Shown here: positions 1-10,233 of the stretch, piece after piece | How the letters are laid out: each line of letters starts with the position of its first letter | Numbering within the stretch: the stretch's first letter is position 1 | Source: Bifiguratus adelaidae | Lineage: Eukaryota; Mucoromycota; Endogonomycetes; Endogonales | Length of the DNA: 34,259 nt | Assembly (NCBI GenBank): GCA_002261195.1 | Contig: MVBO01000155.1 | Location: 1-34,259, forward strand | Reading direction: 5' to 3' | Made by a program: the position numbers and the translations under genes | The notes under the pieces: generated by a model | The model's database searches: none | Told to the model about the DNA's origin: nothing | What the model saw: only the letters and a program-made list of their open reading frames with translations

Positions 1-93
1 ATACAGTATTTAATTGAAACCATCGAAAAACAAATTGATGACGAAATACTGCAAGAAGTCCTCGAACTACAGCAGCTTCGATTCGCAATCTAG
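1..93 (+). CDS. C-terminal end of an unidentified protein (5' part outside window)
   Basis: Reading frame 1 is open from the first base to a TAG at 91-93 and encodes 30 residues rich in Glu, Gln, Leu and Ile (IQYLIETIEKQ, then a helix ending QLRFAI). The spacing of hydrophobic residues fits an amphipathic or coiled-coil C-terminal helix. No family can be named from so short a piece. A plus-strand gene here would fit the alternating strand order of the rest of the window. It could also be a chance open frame of 30 codons; its protein-like composition is the main argument for it. Confidence 0.4.
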   Translation: MQYLIETIEKQIDDEILQEVLELQQLRFAI

Positions 94-1102
94 TGAATAG
101 CGCAGTGACTGGGCCTCGGCCATTGTGAAAAGTACCGTAATGGTTGTTCGTGTAAAGTGATTTTGCATCGCAAACCAACAGAGTAAAAGCTCTGGAATTG
201 TTGGTCTTCCAAGGCCGTCTCTTTACTTTACAGTACTGTAGATGCCAACAGATAAACTATACTGTATTACTGTACAGTACTTTACAGTGTCGAATGATGG
301 AAAATCATCAGACATACAGTACAGTACTGTACAATACTGTTAGAACGGCCAGAAGATGCACTAATTATCTTATGGAGCAGTGTACAGTAACTGATACTGT
401 ACTGTATGGTGCTATGGCAATACTGTAAATGTAGGTAATGAAGGTTTTAAGGAATGATGAATCAGTTTTTTGCAGCCGATTTACTGTATGCCTTCATGCA
501 GTGTTTAGCACTGAATTTGTTCGAAGCCGATGCGAAATCCTTATCACCAATAAAAGATCGACATACTGTACAGGAACCAAGAGGAACAAGAGATGTGAAT
601 AAAATCTGTTACCTTAAGGCTTCCGCGCAAGCAACCTTCAGCATCCTTCCAATGGTGCCCCTACATTACAGTGATTAGTCCTGCATGCGATACCGTCCTG
701 AACAATCGTTTAGAAGATTGATAAGAAGCAGCATCAATTGCAATTACTGTAGGAATGGACTGGGTAATACTGTTACAGTAACTCAACCAGGGGTACCAGG
801 GCTGGCATTAATACACCCAGACGTGAGTTCAACTTAAATATCCATTGCTGAGTTACTGTACAGTACGATGATAGAAAGGATGAAAAAGAAGATTGTTAAC
901 GTCAAAAGCCTTGCTACAGGTACTGTATGCGGGCGCAGTGAAGCCTCGTCTAGAATTGGTCTAGCTGTGCCATTTCCTCAAGGCTGCCGTCCTATCTGCG
1001 ATTCATGTCGGGGGCGCGGGATTCGCATAGCATTGATGGATTGCTAGAGTTATTACCCACCGCTTTGCTGCCATCTGTCTGAAGTCTCTTTCCTTGTACA
1101 GT
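2..1102. repeat. Field of dispersed TACTGTA/TACAGTA words
   Basis: By hand I count about 23 occurrences of ACTGTA or its complement TACAGT between 2 and 1102, against roughly 0.5 expected by chance. Many are fused into the palindrome TACTGTACAGTA (for example 269-278, 320-331 and 855-864). The densest part is 229-427. The words are irregularly spaced, with no constant unit length, so this is neither a tandem satellite nor a CRISPR array. No terminal repeats or transposase were seen around it. Confidence 0.75.
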
Positions 1103-1565
1103 AGGTCCATTATGCTTTCTGGAAAACGTAAAAGTGGTGTCTTGTTGCGCGCTCACACGACAATACAGGTGTCCAATATTGCTGTCAGCCATGTGTTATC
1201 GTGCGCTATGACGATTGTCATCTGGGGATGAACAGAATCCCATATGCGACCACAGCGACGTACGAACTGAGTGAAACATAGCCGCAAACAGAAAGATACA
1301 ACACAAGATGTTTTTGATGTACTTTAGGACAGAGCAGCCAGTTATTACCTCAGTCCCTCATCCTTTTGCCGCTTGCAACTACCTTCTTTTGGGCCAGCCA
1401 GCCAGCCAGCAAACAAGAGGTTTTCACGACCTGATTACTGCTCAATAGGTCCCAGAAGTGTCAATGGATACATTCATAGTGAGCATGGATAAAGCATTTA
1501 GGGCGCGGCGCGCAAGCAAGCGGTCTTCCCGAAACATGTTATTTACACTGCAGGTAAACCAGCAA
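94..1565. other. Intergenic region, mostly non-coding
   Basis: No convincing gene was found in these 1.47 kb. The short open frames on both strands (for example 198-428, 454-678 and the minus-strand frame 992-1192) have no recognisable family and a composition dictated by the TACTGTA words. The left two thirds is the repeat field described separately. The right part, up to 1565, is the 3' flank of the TBC-domain gene. Confidence 0.6.
1393..1410. repeat. (GCCA)n microsatellite
   Basis: Four and a half perfect GCCA units lie in the 3' flank of the TBC-domain gene. No function is apparent. Confidence 0.7.
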
Positions 1566-3701
1566 TCACCACCAGCCTCTCGATTGGCTCTGCCGATTTT
1601 CAGCGGTATCGTCATCCTCCTGTCCCTTGCTGCCAGTACTGCTGCGACTCCACCTTCCCAAAACACCTTGTGTGATAGTATTTGGAAAGCTTCGAAAGTA
1701 CCCTGTACTTACTGTAGGTAAACCATCACTAGGACGACTAACAGATGGACTTCGAAGACTGCTTTCGCTCGGTCTTGAATATGATGAAAGCGATTCACGT
1801 GGGTAAAGTGCGGGGGAAGATTGCCCAGGATTCGTCGTGATTGTCCTGTGGCGGTCTTGTTCGAAGCTCTGAAAGGGTGATCTAACTGAAGAAGAGCTGA
1901 TGGACTCGCGAGATTGCGAGATCCTCTCCATACTCACTGTTAGACCGCGCGTCGTCAGACCACCAGAAGTTAGCATTCGCCGCATTTCGTTCAGTTTCCG
2001 GTGCAAAGCTTCCTTCTCCTGAATCGAGTCTGCTACTTTTTGCTGTAATTGCTCGATCTCTTGCTGCATTTCCGCGACTGACTGCTTCGTCTCTATTTGA
2101 TTGTGTATAAAATCTTGCCGCCGAGTTTCCGCTTCCGAAATGCGAGATTGCCAAAGTTCTTCAACTTGAGCCGGCATGGATTCGATAGCTTCCTTCAATG
2201 CCTTTGTCTCCTCTTCAAGTTCCACACCATCATCTGTTTTTTGCGCCAAATCGTATTTCGCCTCTACTAAGCTGTGTTCCAGATCTGCATGATCATTTGT
2301 GATGGCTTCGAGATCGCTGTTTAGACGACGTATGCTATCGAGTAGAGCTTGATTATCTTGATGCAAATGGTGGATACGTCCGGAATAAACGGCTCGAGGT
2401 TCGTGAAGGTTGCTGTTGATATCGACGCTTTGCGGATTCAATGGAATAAGGCGATGCTTGTAAGCGGATTGCAGAATGCGCTTTCCTAAGTCTTTCGTAG
2501 TCCCGTCCGCTGGCATGTACACCATCCACCATTGGTTGCGAAGATAGGCTGAGATCGCTCGTCCCTCCCTTTCAGCATTGACTGTGGTTAAAATGTCCGA
2601 ATTTGCTCCTAGAATGCCAATCGCGAGCGAAAGACTTGCATGCAAGCCGCCTATGAGAACCGCATCCCATATAGAGTACAGGCAATCCATTGGAGGTAGC
2701 TTGCCATCATGACAACTGTTTGAAAATAATGACATAAACCACACACTCGCATAGGTCTCGGGTATCACGGTTGAGTTGTGTAAATACTGGTATAATTCCG
2801 GGTATAAAGTCGATGCATGAACCGAATAGACGTGTAAGATGCGACGAAGAAGAGGCATGTGCTGGACAAACATTGCGCGAGCGTTCGCTTTATACATGAA
2901 ATGTATGAGAACTTCAAAAGAATATGGTAAGGGCAGCTAGCTGTGGGTTAATACACCGCAAGTCACAGAAGTAGCTCAAGCGGACGTACCAATGTTACGA
3001 GAGGCATTGCCAGATAGATAAGCGCCGGCGTATATCCGACATCTGAGTCCAGAATGGCGTAAGCTTTTACGATGGCGGTCAAATCGCGAACTTGTGTTGT
3101 GGTAAGCTCATCCTGGCGGCGGACAATGTTCTGAAGGATGTTGTCGTCAATCGATGAGGGCAAAGAGGCGGACTCTTCAACAAGGCTATCCCAATCATAT
3201 TGCGGTGTAGAGACTCTGGCGATATCATAAATGGATATTGATGTATGCAACGACTTGATTTTTCGGTTATAGAGGATATCGCACCATACAAAAGCACGAA
3301 GTTGTGCCGGAATTGGAGCTTGCCAAAGCAAAGGTTCGTCTACAAGTGATGAATCGGAGAGGTACCTCTTCCACACATCTGTAAAGAGTACTCCGGTTAA
3401 ATCGAATAAAAAGCATGGCAAGCTTGCAGCAACAAAAGGACATACCCCAACTTGCTTGTTGCTCTGGTTCCAGGAGTTGTTCCTGCTGACCAAACCAACT
3501 CTCTAGCCACTCCGCTCTTTTAGATGTATCCAAAAATCGTGTCAATTCCATGCTGAGTTCTCTGTGTGAGCTATCAAGGAACGTGCTATCGTTATCTGGC
3601 GAGGTCGGAGCTGTCGATTCTAACGTGGAAGTACGTGAGGACACGGGAGTGCGCCTCACTGCATCAGCTGCTTTGCTAGACAGCCTCCTATCTGTCGACA
3701 T
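1566..3701 (-). CDS. TBC (Rab-GAP-like) domain protein with C-terminal coiled coil
   Basis: Spliced model complement(1566..2936, 2990..3378, 3446..3701), 671 residues, with introns of 53 and 67 nt and matching phases. After a polar N-terminus, a TBC domain spans roughly residues 100-330. Landmarks are LRAFVWCDILYNRKI, VKAYAILDSDVGY and, after the second intron, YASVWFMSLF and a WDAVLIGG segment. A long Glu/Gln-rich coiled coil follows (about 400-540), then a Ser-rich tail. TBC proteins stimulate GTP hydrolysis by Rab GTPases with an Arg finger (IxxDxxR) and a Gln finger (YxQ). Here the Arg motif reads ILQNIVRR (Asp changed to Asn) and the Gln motif reads GYTPA, so the Gln is missing. GAP activity is therefore doubtful and a Rab-binding scaffold role is possible. 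It is divergent with Rpp1, with start codons 157 bp apart. Confidence 0.8.
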
Positions 3702-3858
3702 TCGTCCTTGGTCCCTGCTTACGCATGCACTGTGGTATTCAAGTGTTTAGCTACACTGCCATTGTCCAAAGCCAGTCATCAGACTCACCGTTCAATCTAG
3801 GAGACGTGTCTTCATCCACCACGATGAAGACTTTCGAAGCAATTTCCAATTGCGTGTA
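3702..3858. promoter_or_regulatory. Shared divergent promoter region, TBC gene / RPP1
   Basis: Only 157 bp separate the start codons of the minus-strand TBC gene and the plus-strand RPP1, so both 5' leaders and core promoters must lie here. I see no clear TATA box. Confidence 0.45.
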
Positions 3859-4981
3859 ATGTTTTATGACTTGAACGTGGAAATAGCGCAGAAGAATCAG
3901 CGACAGACACTCGAGGTTCTGAAGCACTGTAAGTGATGTACCTATACCATGTAGACCTATAGACTAAGACGCGTTGTTTTAGATGGCTACTCTGTGGTTG
4001 CGTTGAATCATACTGCGCGTGGAGGGATACCGAGCAATCTTGTGAGTACGGTGATTCACGTTTTCAAAAAGACATTGACACCCTCTCAGAGTACGCTTTT
4101 CAATCATATCGAGCCTATAGATGGACTCACTGTGCTGCGACGGCTCACATTAATATTAGGTGATAAGGCAAGCAATCTTGGTCTTGTAAGTGTCAATTCG
4201 TTCCATTTTGCATCATCTGAGGAGTGAGCTGACACGTTTACAGACCTCCCTTTCGCCTACTTCCTATGATCTGCTGGCAGTCAAACCCACAAATGAAGCT
4301 ACTCTGTTAAAAGCCTGCACTGATCTGGAGGTCGACATTATTTCCTTTGACTGTTCCTCTCGGCTTGGTTTTTGGCTAAAGCACAGCCTTTTCAGCGCCG
4401 CCATTCAGCGCGGCTTGCATTTTGAGATTACGTATGGTGCAGGAGTCCGAGGTAAGTCCGTGTATTTTGCAACAGCTTCAGGTTATAATAAGTTTAAGAC
4501 CAAGCCGCAAGACGTCATCTCTTCACTAATGCACAAGCACTCATAAGAGCGACGCGAGGGAAACATCTTATCATATCATCAGAAGCTCAAAAGGCTCTTG
4601 AGGTTAAAGGTCCATATGACGTTATCAATTTGTAGGTGTGCCTGCATGCGATGAAGCCAAGTCCGAGGGTGAAGAAACTAATATCACTCCAGAGGGACGC
4701 TGTTCGGTTTGAATCAGGCTGTTGCAAGAAGTACTTTGACATCCAACTGCAGAGCAGTGATTTTCCATTCGGGTAAGTGGGGACACCTGTGCTGATTGAG
4801 GATACAATTTGGATCTCATACACCATTAGATGCGCGACGGACGGCTTACAAATCTGTGATCACTGTCAAGAGTGGCCAAATAGATGAATCTGATGAGTTA
4901 GCTGTGAATGGGTCAGGAAAAAGAATTGCTTCAGACGCCGGAGGCCACAAAACAGCCAAAAAAGCGCGGCGCACCAGATAG
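3859..4981 (+). CDS. RPP1: RNase P/MRP protein subunit Rpp1 (p30)
   Basis: Spliced model 3859..3928, 3983..4185, 4244..4451, 4499..4631, 4693..4772, 4830..4981, giving 281 residues. All phases agree. Rpp1/p30 is the PHP-barrel-like subunit of RNase P and RNase MRP, which process pre-tRNA and pre-rRNA in the nucleus. Family landmarks appear in order: an N-terminal MFYDLNVEIA strand, YSVVALNH (about residue 27), LRRLTLIL, YDLLAVKPTNE, DVDII-like EVDIISFDCSSRL, RGLHFEITY, RATRGKHLIISSEAQ, KGPYDVINL, LFGLNQAV, NCRAVIF and RRTAYKSVITVK, followed by a basic Lys/Arg tail. The splice junctions were placed so that these blocks join without gaps, which makes the model strong. Intron 3 is only 47 nt. 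The gene is convergent with NDUFA6, with 80 bp between stop codons. Confidence 0.93.
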
Positions 4982-5061
4982 AGTGTATAGTAGAGCCGAA
5001 ACATGCGCAATGTTTGCATTTTGATAATATACAGGCATCACATCCCACAAAAGGACGGCAT

Positions 5062-5512
5062 CTATCCTCTACCTTCGTAAAATTTGTCCAAGAAGCCTTC
5101 GGGTTTCGGTGGCGCTTCCTCCTTGGCAAAGTATCGCATGATGTGCGTGTACTGCTTCCAAAGATTCATGGTTTCTTGGAACTCTGCTCGGCCCTTGAAG
5201 ATGAGAATATCTGTGACATTGACATCATCGATATGTCGGTTCTTCTCGAACTCTTCTCTGACCTTAGCGCGAATGGCGCTGGCTGGTATATCCAGTTGAT
5301 ATAATGATACGATTTCAGGAGCCTGGAAACCCAAGGCGGTAAAGAGTTGTAAGCATCTTCTGCTTGGGTGAAGCCATGTAGCCTAAAGAGAGGCAATCAC
5401 TTACAGCCTTCTGCCAGTCTCTGTAAAGACTTAGCACCCTTCGCCGAGCATTAGCCATAGATCCAGACGTGCTGGTGGTTACGGCCAAGTTGGACACCGC
5501 AAACGCTGACAT
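5062..5512 (-). CDS. NDUFA6: Mitochondrial complex I LYR-motif subunit NDUFA6/B14
   Basis: Spliced model complement(5062..5322, 5405..5512), 122 residues, with one 82-nt intron. The LYR tripeptide is at residues 29-31 in the context RRRVLSLYRDWQKA. The second exon carries the family blocks RAKVREEFEKNRH, VTDILIFKGRAEFQET, NLWKQYTHIMRYF and a C-terminal FLDKFYEG. This accessory subunit of NADH:ubiquinone oxidoreductase binds the mitochondrial acyl carrier protein through its LYR helix on the matrix arm. Length and motif order match the family (human about 128). The ATG at 5512 gives a short Ser/Thr-rich N-terminus; an upstream frame extension lacks family similarity. A TGACGTCA octamer lies about 60 bp upstream. 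Confidence 0.92.
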
Positions 5513-5570
5513 GTTGGATGAGAGGATGCAAAGGACACAAAACAACAGGCCATTCACAAGGATAAATTAG

Positions 5571-5578
5571 TGACGTCA
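5571..5578. promoter_or_regulatory. CRE/ATF-type palindrome TGACGTCA upstream of NDUFA6
   Basis: A perfect TGACGTCA palindrome lies 59-66 bp upstream of the NDUFA6 start codon. bZIP factors of the CREB/ATF class bind this word. Similar octamers occur at comparable distances in front of four other minus-strand genes in the window. Confidence 0.5.
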
Positions 5579-6287
5579 CGAAATTCAAGGCCGAACATGC
5601 TGCGCGAGGTTCGCGTCGGCCGATGATATCTCGCATGGGTGGCAAAAGGCGCTAGAGTAGCCTTGCGCATTGGCACCATCGAACATTGCTTAATGTATGA
5701 ACATTGCCGTGTGCAGTATCTTTACCATTCTTCAATGGCGTGAATTGCCGGTAGTGACTGTTCTGGCCTACCACTTAACTGTCTCCTCTCCAAATTACTG
5801 GAGCGGGCCAAAAATGAAGGTCAAACCAGTTTCCGATAACCCCATGACCATTCCCAGATACAGAAGGATCTGTTCGATCCTTGTACGTGCGGGCCACTCC
5901 CCAGCCCACTTATGCTTTCAGCGAATGGCCTCATACCGCGCGGTGAGGCGCAATCCTAGTTGCTTGAGTTGCTAAGTGAACGAGCAAACATGTATGCAAA
6001 AATGGCGCCGAGAATGCATCTCTGACAACCAGATTCTGAAGAGAGCAATAATGGCGCGATTTGCAGGGGGGCGATAAACAAAATGTTGTCAAGCTGCCAG
6101 ATCCTCCCCTCCCTCCCCCCGATCGAAAGGGACACCGCAAAGTAAATTCTGACCATCATGTTTGATAGAAGCAGACACAATGTGTGCGTAGTGGGGCAGT
6201 CCATGTAGATCGCATCCAAAAATAGGAAGGCAAGCTCTGTTAAAATTGTTCTGAGTAGCGCTGCAATACAGGTTTTCAAGAAAGGGG

Positions 6288-6294
6288 CGGGAAG
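6288..6294. promoter_or_regulatory. Candidate E2F/DP site GCGGGAA
   Basis: GCGGGAA is the complement of TTCCCGC, a match to the E2F/DP consensus TTSSCGC. It lies about 210 bp upstream of the DP start codon. A 7-base match can arise by chance, so autoregulation is only a suggestion. Confidence 0.3.
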
Positions 6295-6506
6295 TTAGGT
6301 GGTAATAAGAAGTGCCGCTGTCAAATTGGCCAAAAGTGCCCCTCAAAGTGCCCATTCCTGATCACTGAACAAACCGAGACAAACGCTCACGAGTTTAAAA
6401 TTCCTCGGTCGACCAAGCTTCTCCTTTTCACACCCTTTTTCAACTCGCGCTTAAGCAGCCCTGGTTCGTGATTATTTGCGAAGTCTTGCTGTGTTATCGC
6501 CACATC

Positions 6507-8076
6507 ATGACTTCCTGTGAGACGCGTGGCATCCATCATTATATACGGTCAATCGACAAATGCTTGTTATCCACGCCTTCTCCGGATCGAACAGATAGTT
6601 TCGCTGCGCAACCGCTGCAATCGGGTCTCAGAACAACTTATACGCGCAGCCAACCTTTGAAGACTTGGGAGAATATTTCGGATGTAAACCCCATCACAAA
6701 CGATTGCATGCGGAGCGACATGGCACCTCCAACCATCGACGCAAGTAGCGCGAATCTATACTTTATGCAAGAGCAAGCTATAAAGCCGCTTGAAGGCAGT
6801 TTGCCATTCTATTTTCGCGATGATGTACCAGTATCACCACCATTCACCGATTCAAGTCGAAGTAGCTCACCTGAAACCTCTCCAAGTCAAGGCAAAGTGT
6901 CACTTAGCGGGAACTCGAATGACGGGTACGGAGCGTATTCCACGTACAGCTTATCGTCAAGTCGTTCATCCCACTCCCCGCGCGTTGGTCCGTATTCGCT
7001 GCCTTCTGGCGGAGCGTTTTCCTGGCCGGCAGCGATGGCTTTGCAATCATATTCTAATTCTGGAGGCGGGTACTCGGAATGCACAGACTCTGGCCCGAAG
7101 AGCAAAAAGAGAGGAAATTCCGACATCGATGCTTATGTTGACAATCAAATTGAGCCTCCGCAATATATCAAAGAACCCAAAAAACGCAAGATCGATCCTC
7201 GAAGAAATAGCTTGTCATCGGCATCGAATGCAGAACCATTACAAGCTTACAATGATTCGACTGGTCGATTAAATAAGGGTTTGCGACACTTTAGCAAACA
7301 AGTATGCGACAAAGTGCAAGAAAAAGGCTTGACAACGTATAATGAAGTGGCCGATGAGTTATCCTTGGAGATTAAAGCTGCATTGCATGAAGTTGGCGGG
7401 GTAAGCCCTCGTATTTTCCGCCGATATGAGACAACTCGCTGATACTCGTGAACAGAAATTCGATCAAAAGAACATTCGTCGTCGCGTCTATGACGCGTTA
7501 AATGTCCTCATGGCCATGGATATCATTGCCAAAGAGAAGAAAGATATTCGCTGGATTGGTCTCCCACAAACGCCTCCATCGGTTGTAAAGTTACACACTC
7601 GGGCAACTTCAGATCAAACAAGAACAAAAGATGACGAGTTGAGCCTTATCCAACGCCTCAAATACCTCCAAGAACAACATCAACAATTACAAAAAGTCAT
7701 CAAGCATTCGGAACAGGTGGTTCGGGACAAGCTACACAGGCTATTGCATGTCAAGAGCCTCATTCATCGCAATGCCCAACAATGCCATTCTGGATTGCAC
7801 CGACACAGTCAAAAGATACGTCTTCCATGCATGATATTGAAGACTTCGGTACAAAACAAAGTGGGTGCCAAAATTAGCCCGGATGGACGGATGGCCTCTG
7901 TCCGTATACAATCCTACGGCGATATCGGTCAAGACAACTTTTACATTCACAGTGACTTCGACATTTTAGGTTCATTGGATCTTGGCCGTGTGCCTACGTC
8001 CAAGGTGATGTCATGGATCAAGAAGCCTGAATGGAGGGTACACTTGAATGTACCTGACTGCGTACCCAGCTGCTGA
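6507..8076 (+). CDS. DP-family transcription factor (E2F dimerisation partner)
   Basis: Spliced model 6507..7400, 7456..8076, 504 residues, with one 55-nt intron inside the DNA-binding domain. The first 250 residues are Ser/Pro-rich and disordered, with a basic stretch KEPKKRKIDPRR that could be a nuclear signal. The winged-helix domain begins near residue 258 (GLRHFSKQVCDKVQ) and continues after the intron with FDQKNIRRRVYDALNVL. This is the DP-specific version of the recognition helix (E2F proteins read RRIYD[I/V]TNVL). It is followed by a leucine-rich dimerisation helix (LIQRLKYLQEQHQQLQ) and a marked-box-like LPCMILKTS strand. DP proteins bind DNA only as heterodimers with E2F and control G1/S genes. 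The first in-frame ATG is at 6507; frame-open sequence upstream begins only with GTG. Confidence 0.88.
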
Positions 8077-8290
8077 GCAGCGATCCAGATATTTATTTGC
8101 CAAATCTTCCCATCCACCAAAATCTCTGTGTATATTCAATACTCCATTTTGGGTAGGTTTGTTGGTTATAGTTGGTAACCAGCAAGTCCTGTCTATAGTC
8201 CGAAAGATTCTTGGAGTCCATTCGTCATGTGTAAAATTCAGCATTATTATACAGTGTTTTGTAAGTTATACACAGAGGACAGTGATCTAT

Positions 8291-10233
8291 TCACACCTCA
8301 TTTGTACTCGTGATGTTCGTGTGAGCGCCATCCTCCGTAAGGAGAAAGTAAGATTGCCAGAGTTCGACAATCTAAACGGTTTAACTTCGGTTGCAGAGCA
8401 TCAATTGATCCAAAGACTTACCTCTGTCTGGTTGCGCACCATGCCGGCCAAAAAATTTTCTATGCCGAGTTGGAAGTCAACCACCTTTTCATGATCGAAC
8501 TTTTGCAATTCAGTACGCAATAGACGCGAAATACTCTCAAAGTCACTCTTGGATCTAGTCACGCGATGCTCTGCTTCCGTGATTTCCGAAGTCAAGGACA
8601 TCAATTTGTCTTGTTTAGCCTTGTTTGTCGATTTTAGTTTCTCGAGAGCCGATTGCTTTCTCTGGAGGTCACTCTCCGCGTATTGCATATTCTGATGTAC
8701 CCGTGAACGAGCATAAAATGCGACCTAGAATCTCCTTCGTAAGATCATATTTCCATTCGTTTACCCGTCTACTTGCTTTGATGGAACCAATGATTCTGAT
8801 GTACTCCTCCACTGTATGTTCCAATGTAAGCATGTCGCTACGTGCCTGTAGCGACATGTTAGCAAACAACAACCATTACTTGTTGAGGTACTTACTTGCT
8901 GTTCATGTAAGCTTTTTGCTCTTCTTTGTAAATCTGCCAATGCGTTCAAATATCTCGCCAACGGTTTGTCCAACTCAATGTCACCAAGGGACTGCATGCT
9001 GTCTCCAAAATCGAACGAAGCGGCACCAAGATCTGTATAGAGTATGAGTATCACACTCCTGTCTCTGCCGCGAGCATTCCTCAAGTACCTCTCCTCATCT
9101 TGATAACGGAATCGATGGCTTTCAAAAGACTTTTGAGCTGTGCTTCTAATGTTTCTACGTCATGTCTTCTTTGCTCGAACCATGCATCATCCTCGTGGCT
9201 GGAGGTTGATCGACTGAAGGGATTTGTTGCAGCGTTAGAGATTGTTTCGCCAAATGATTTGATGAATGATGGACGAGAAAGGTCAGGCTCGTTCCTCTTT
9301 TGTTTGATCTGCAACAAATCTATGTCAGCATATTGGAAGAGGGGAACAGGGCAAAAGGACGCGTCAAACGTACGTCACTGTTGAAATTGTCGCTTTCCAG
9401 AAACGTTCGAAAGTCTGGATCACCATACAACATGGGATGTGCCGCAATCTTTCGAAGACATTTTTCCAACGCTATCCGCCGAGACTCTATGAACTCATCT
9501 TGGAATCGTCCTGAAAGCGCCACGAGTCAAAAGCCGGGTAGGAACAGCGAGATAACTTACCCACTGCATGCTTTTCTGGTATAGGTGGAACGATGACACC
9601 TGGATTACCAGCTGTCAACTGATTATACAGCCATAGAAAGTCTCTGTATCTCCGAAGCACCGTGAACTCGCGTGCGCGAAAAGAACTCGAAGAAGTCTAT
9701 AGTTGCACGAAATGAATGCTTTCACCCAATTGAAAAGAAAATGCCTACCTTTGTGTGCACCTTATACACAGTATGAGCTGTCAATGGATCGCCAATCTTT
9801 TGAGGATCCTCGACATAGATTTCAAAAGTAGGCTTGACTCCTGTTTCAGGTACTTGAAAGTCCTATGGCGTATTGTTGAGGACAGATAAGTGCGGCGTCC
9901 TGCCGGCCTACATGACACGTCACGTACCTGACTGGTGTAAGTTTGACTTAGTGCCTGATCATCGTGCCGCGACTCTTGTCGCTCCTCTTCCACGTTCTCC
10001 GAAGCAAAGCCAGAATGATGAGAATGTGGTGTCTCGTTGGCTAAAGCTGCATCATGATAGGGATCCAGTCGTCCAAAGCTCTCTACCAAGCTACCGTGTG
10101 ATGTTTCCTCGCTACTCTGGATCGGATTCGCGTTAGCCTGTGGTGGCTCCGTTGGATAGTCATCGGCAAATGGATTGCTATATAGGCCTCCTATATCTCC
10201 ACCCTGCTCGCCAAACGAACGCGAGCTATCCAT
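8291..10233 (-). CDS. VPS5: Retromer sorting nexin Vps5 (PX-BAR)
   Basis: Spliced model complement(8291..8371, 8422..8724, 8777..8845, 8896..9032, 9089..9308, 9374..9510, 9561..9696, 9749..9862, 9928..10233), 500 residues, nine exons, all phases consistent. A disordered acidic N-terminus (1-102) precedes a PX domain (about 103-230) with FEIYVEDPQKIGDPL, the lipid-binding RRYRDF and VIVPPIPEKHAVGRF. The BAR domain follows (about 260-490), with DDAWFEQRR, EEYIRIIGSIK, EHRVTRSKSDFE, KFDHEKVVDFQ and a final VELWQSYF. Vps5 (SNX1/2) pairs with Vps17 on endosomes, binds PI3P and tubulates membranes for retromer cargo return to the Golgi. The order and spelling of the motifs match ascomycete Vps5 rather than Snx4 or Snx41. 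Intron 7 appears to be GC-AG. The short last exon (26 residues) was found by family similarity. Confidence 0.92.
8725..8776 (-). other. GC-AG intron in VPS5
   Basis: Read on the minus strand, exon 7 ends ...ATCAAA and the intron starts GCAAGT and ends CTAG (52 nt). This joins GSIK to VAFYARSR, which aligns without a gap to the BAR-domain block known from fungal Vps5 (SVK followed by xAFxxR). The alternative GT donor 12 nt downstream would keep the frame but insert Ala-Ser-Arg-Arg and shorten the intron to 40 nt. Confidence 0.65.

Larger units (their letters stand above)
5513..6506. other. Intergenic, divergent promoters of NDUFA6 and the DP gene
   Basis: No supported gene lies in this 994 bp. 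The open frames on the minus strand between 5931 and 6355 overlap one another in different frames and show no recognisable family. The left end holds the NDUFA6 promoter with a TGACGTCA site. The right end holds the DP promoter with an E2F-like GCGGGAA. A G/C run lies near 6066-6120. Confidence 0.6.

Noticed and set aside
198-678. Plus-strand frames of about 75 codons in the left repeat field
   Set aside because: Their sequence is largely dictated by TACTGTA/TACAGTA words and they show no family or splice context.
2-1102. CRISPR array or tandem satellite
   Set aside because: The repeated word is only 7-12 bases with irregular spacing and no constant spacer length, and the region is eukaryotic.
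5931-6355. Three overlapping minus-strand frames between NDUFA6 and the DP gene
   Set aside because: They compete in different phases, have no family similarity and lie in a promoter region.
6790-7272. 160-codon frame inside the DP gene
   Set aside because: It is an alternative frame of the Ser/Pro-rich N-terminus. The DP frame continues into the conserved winged helix.
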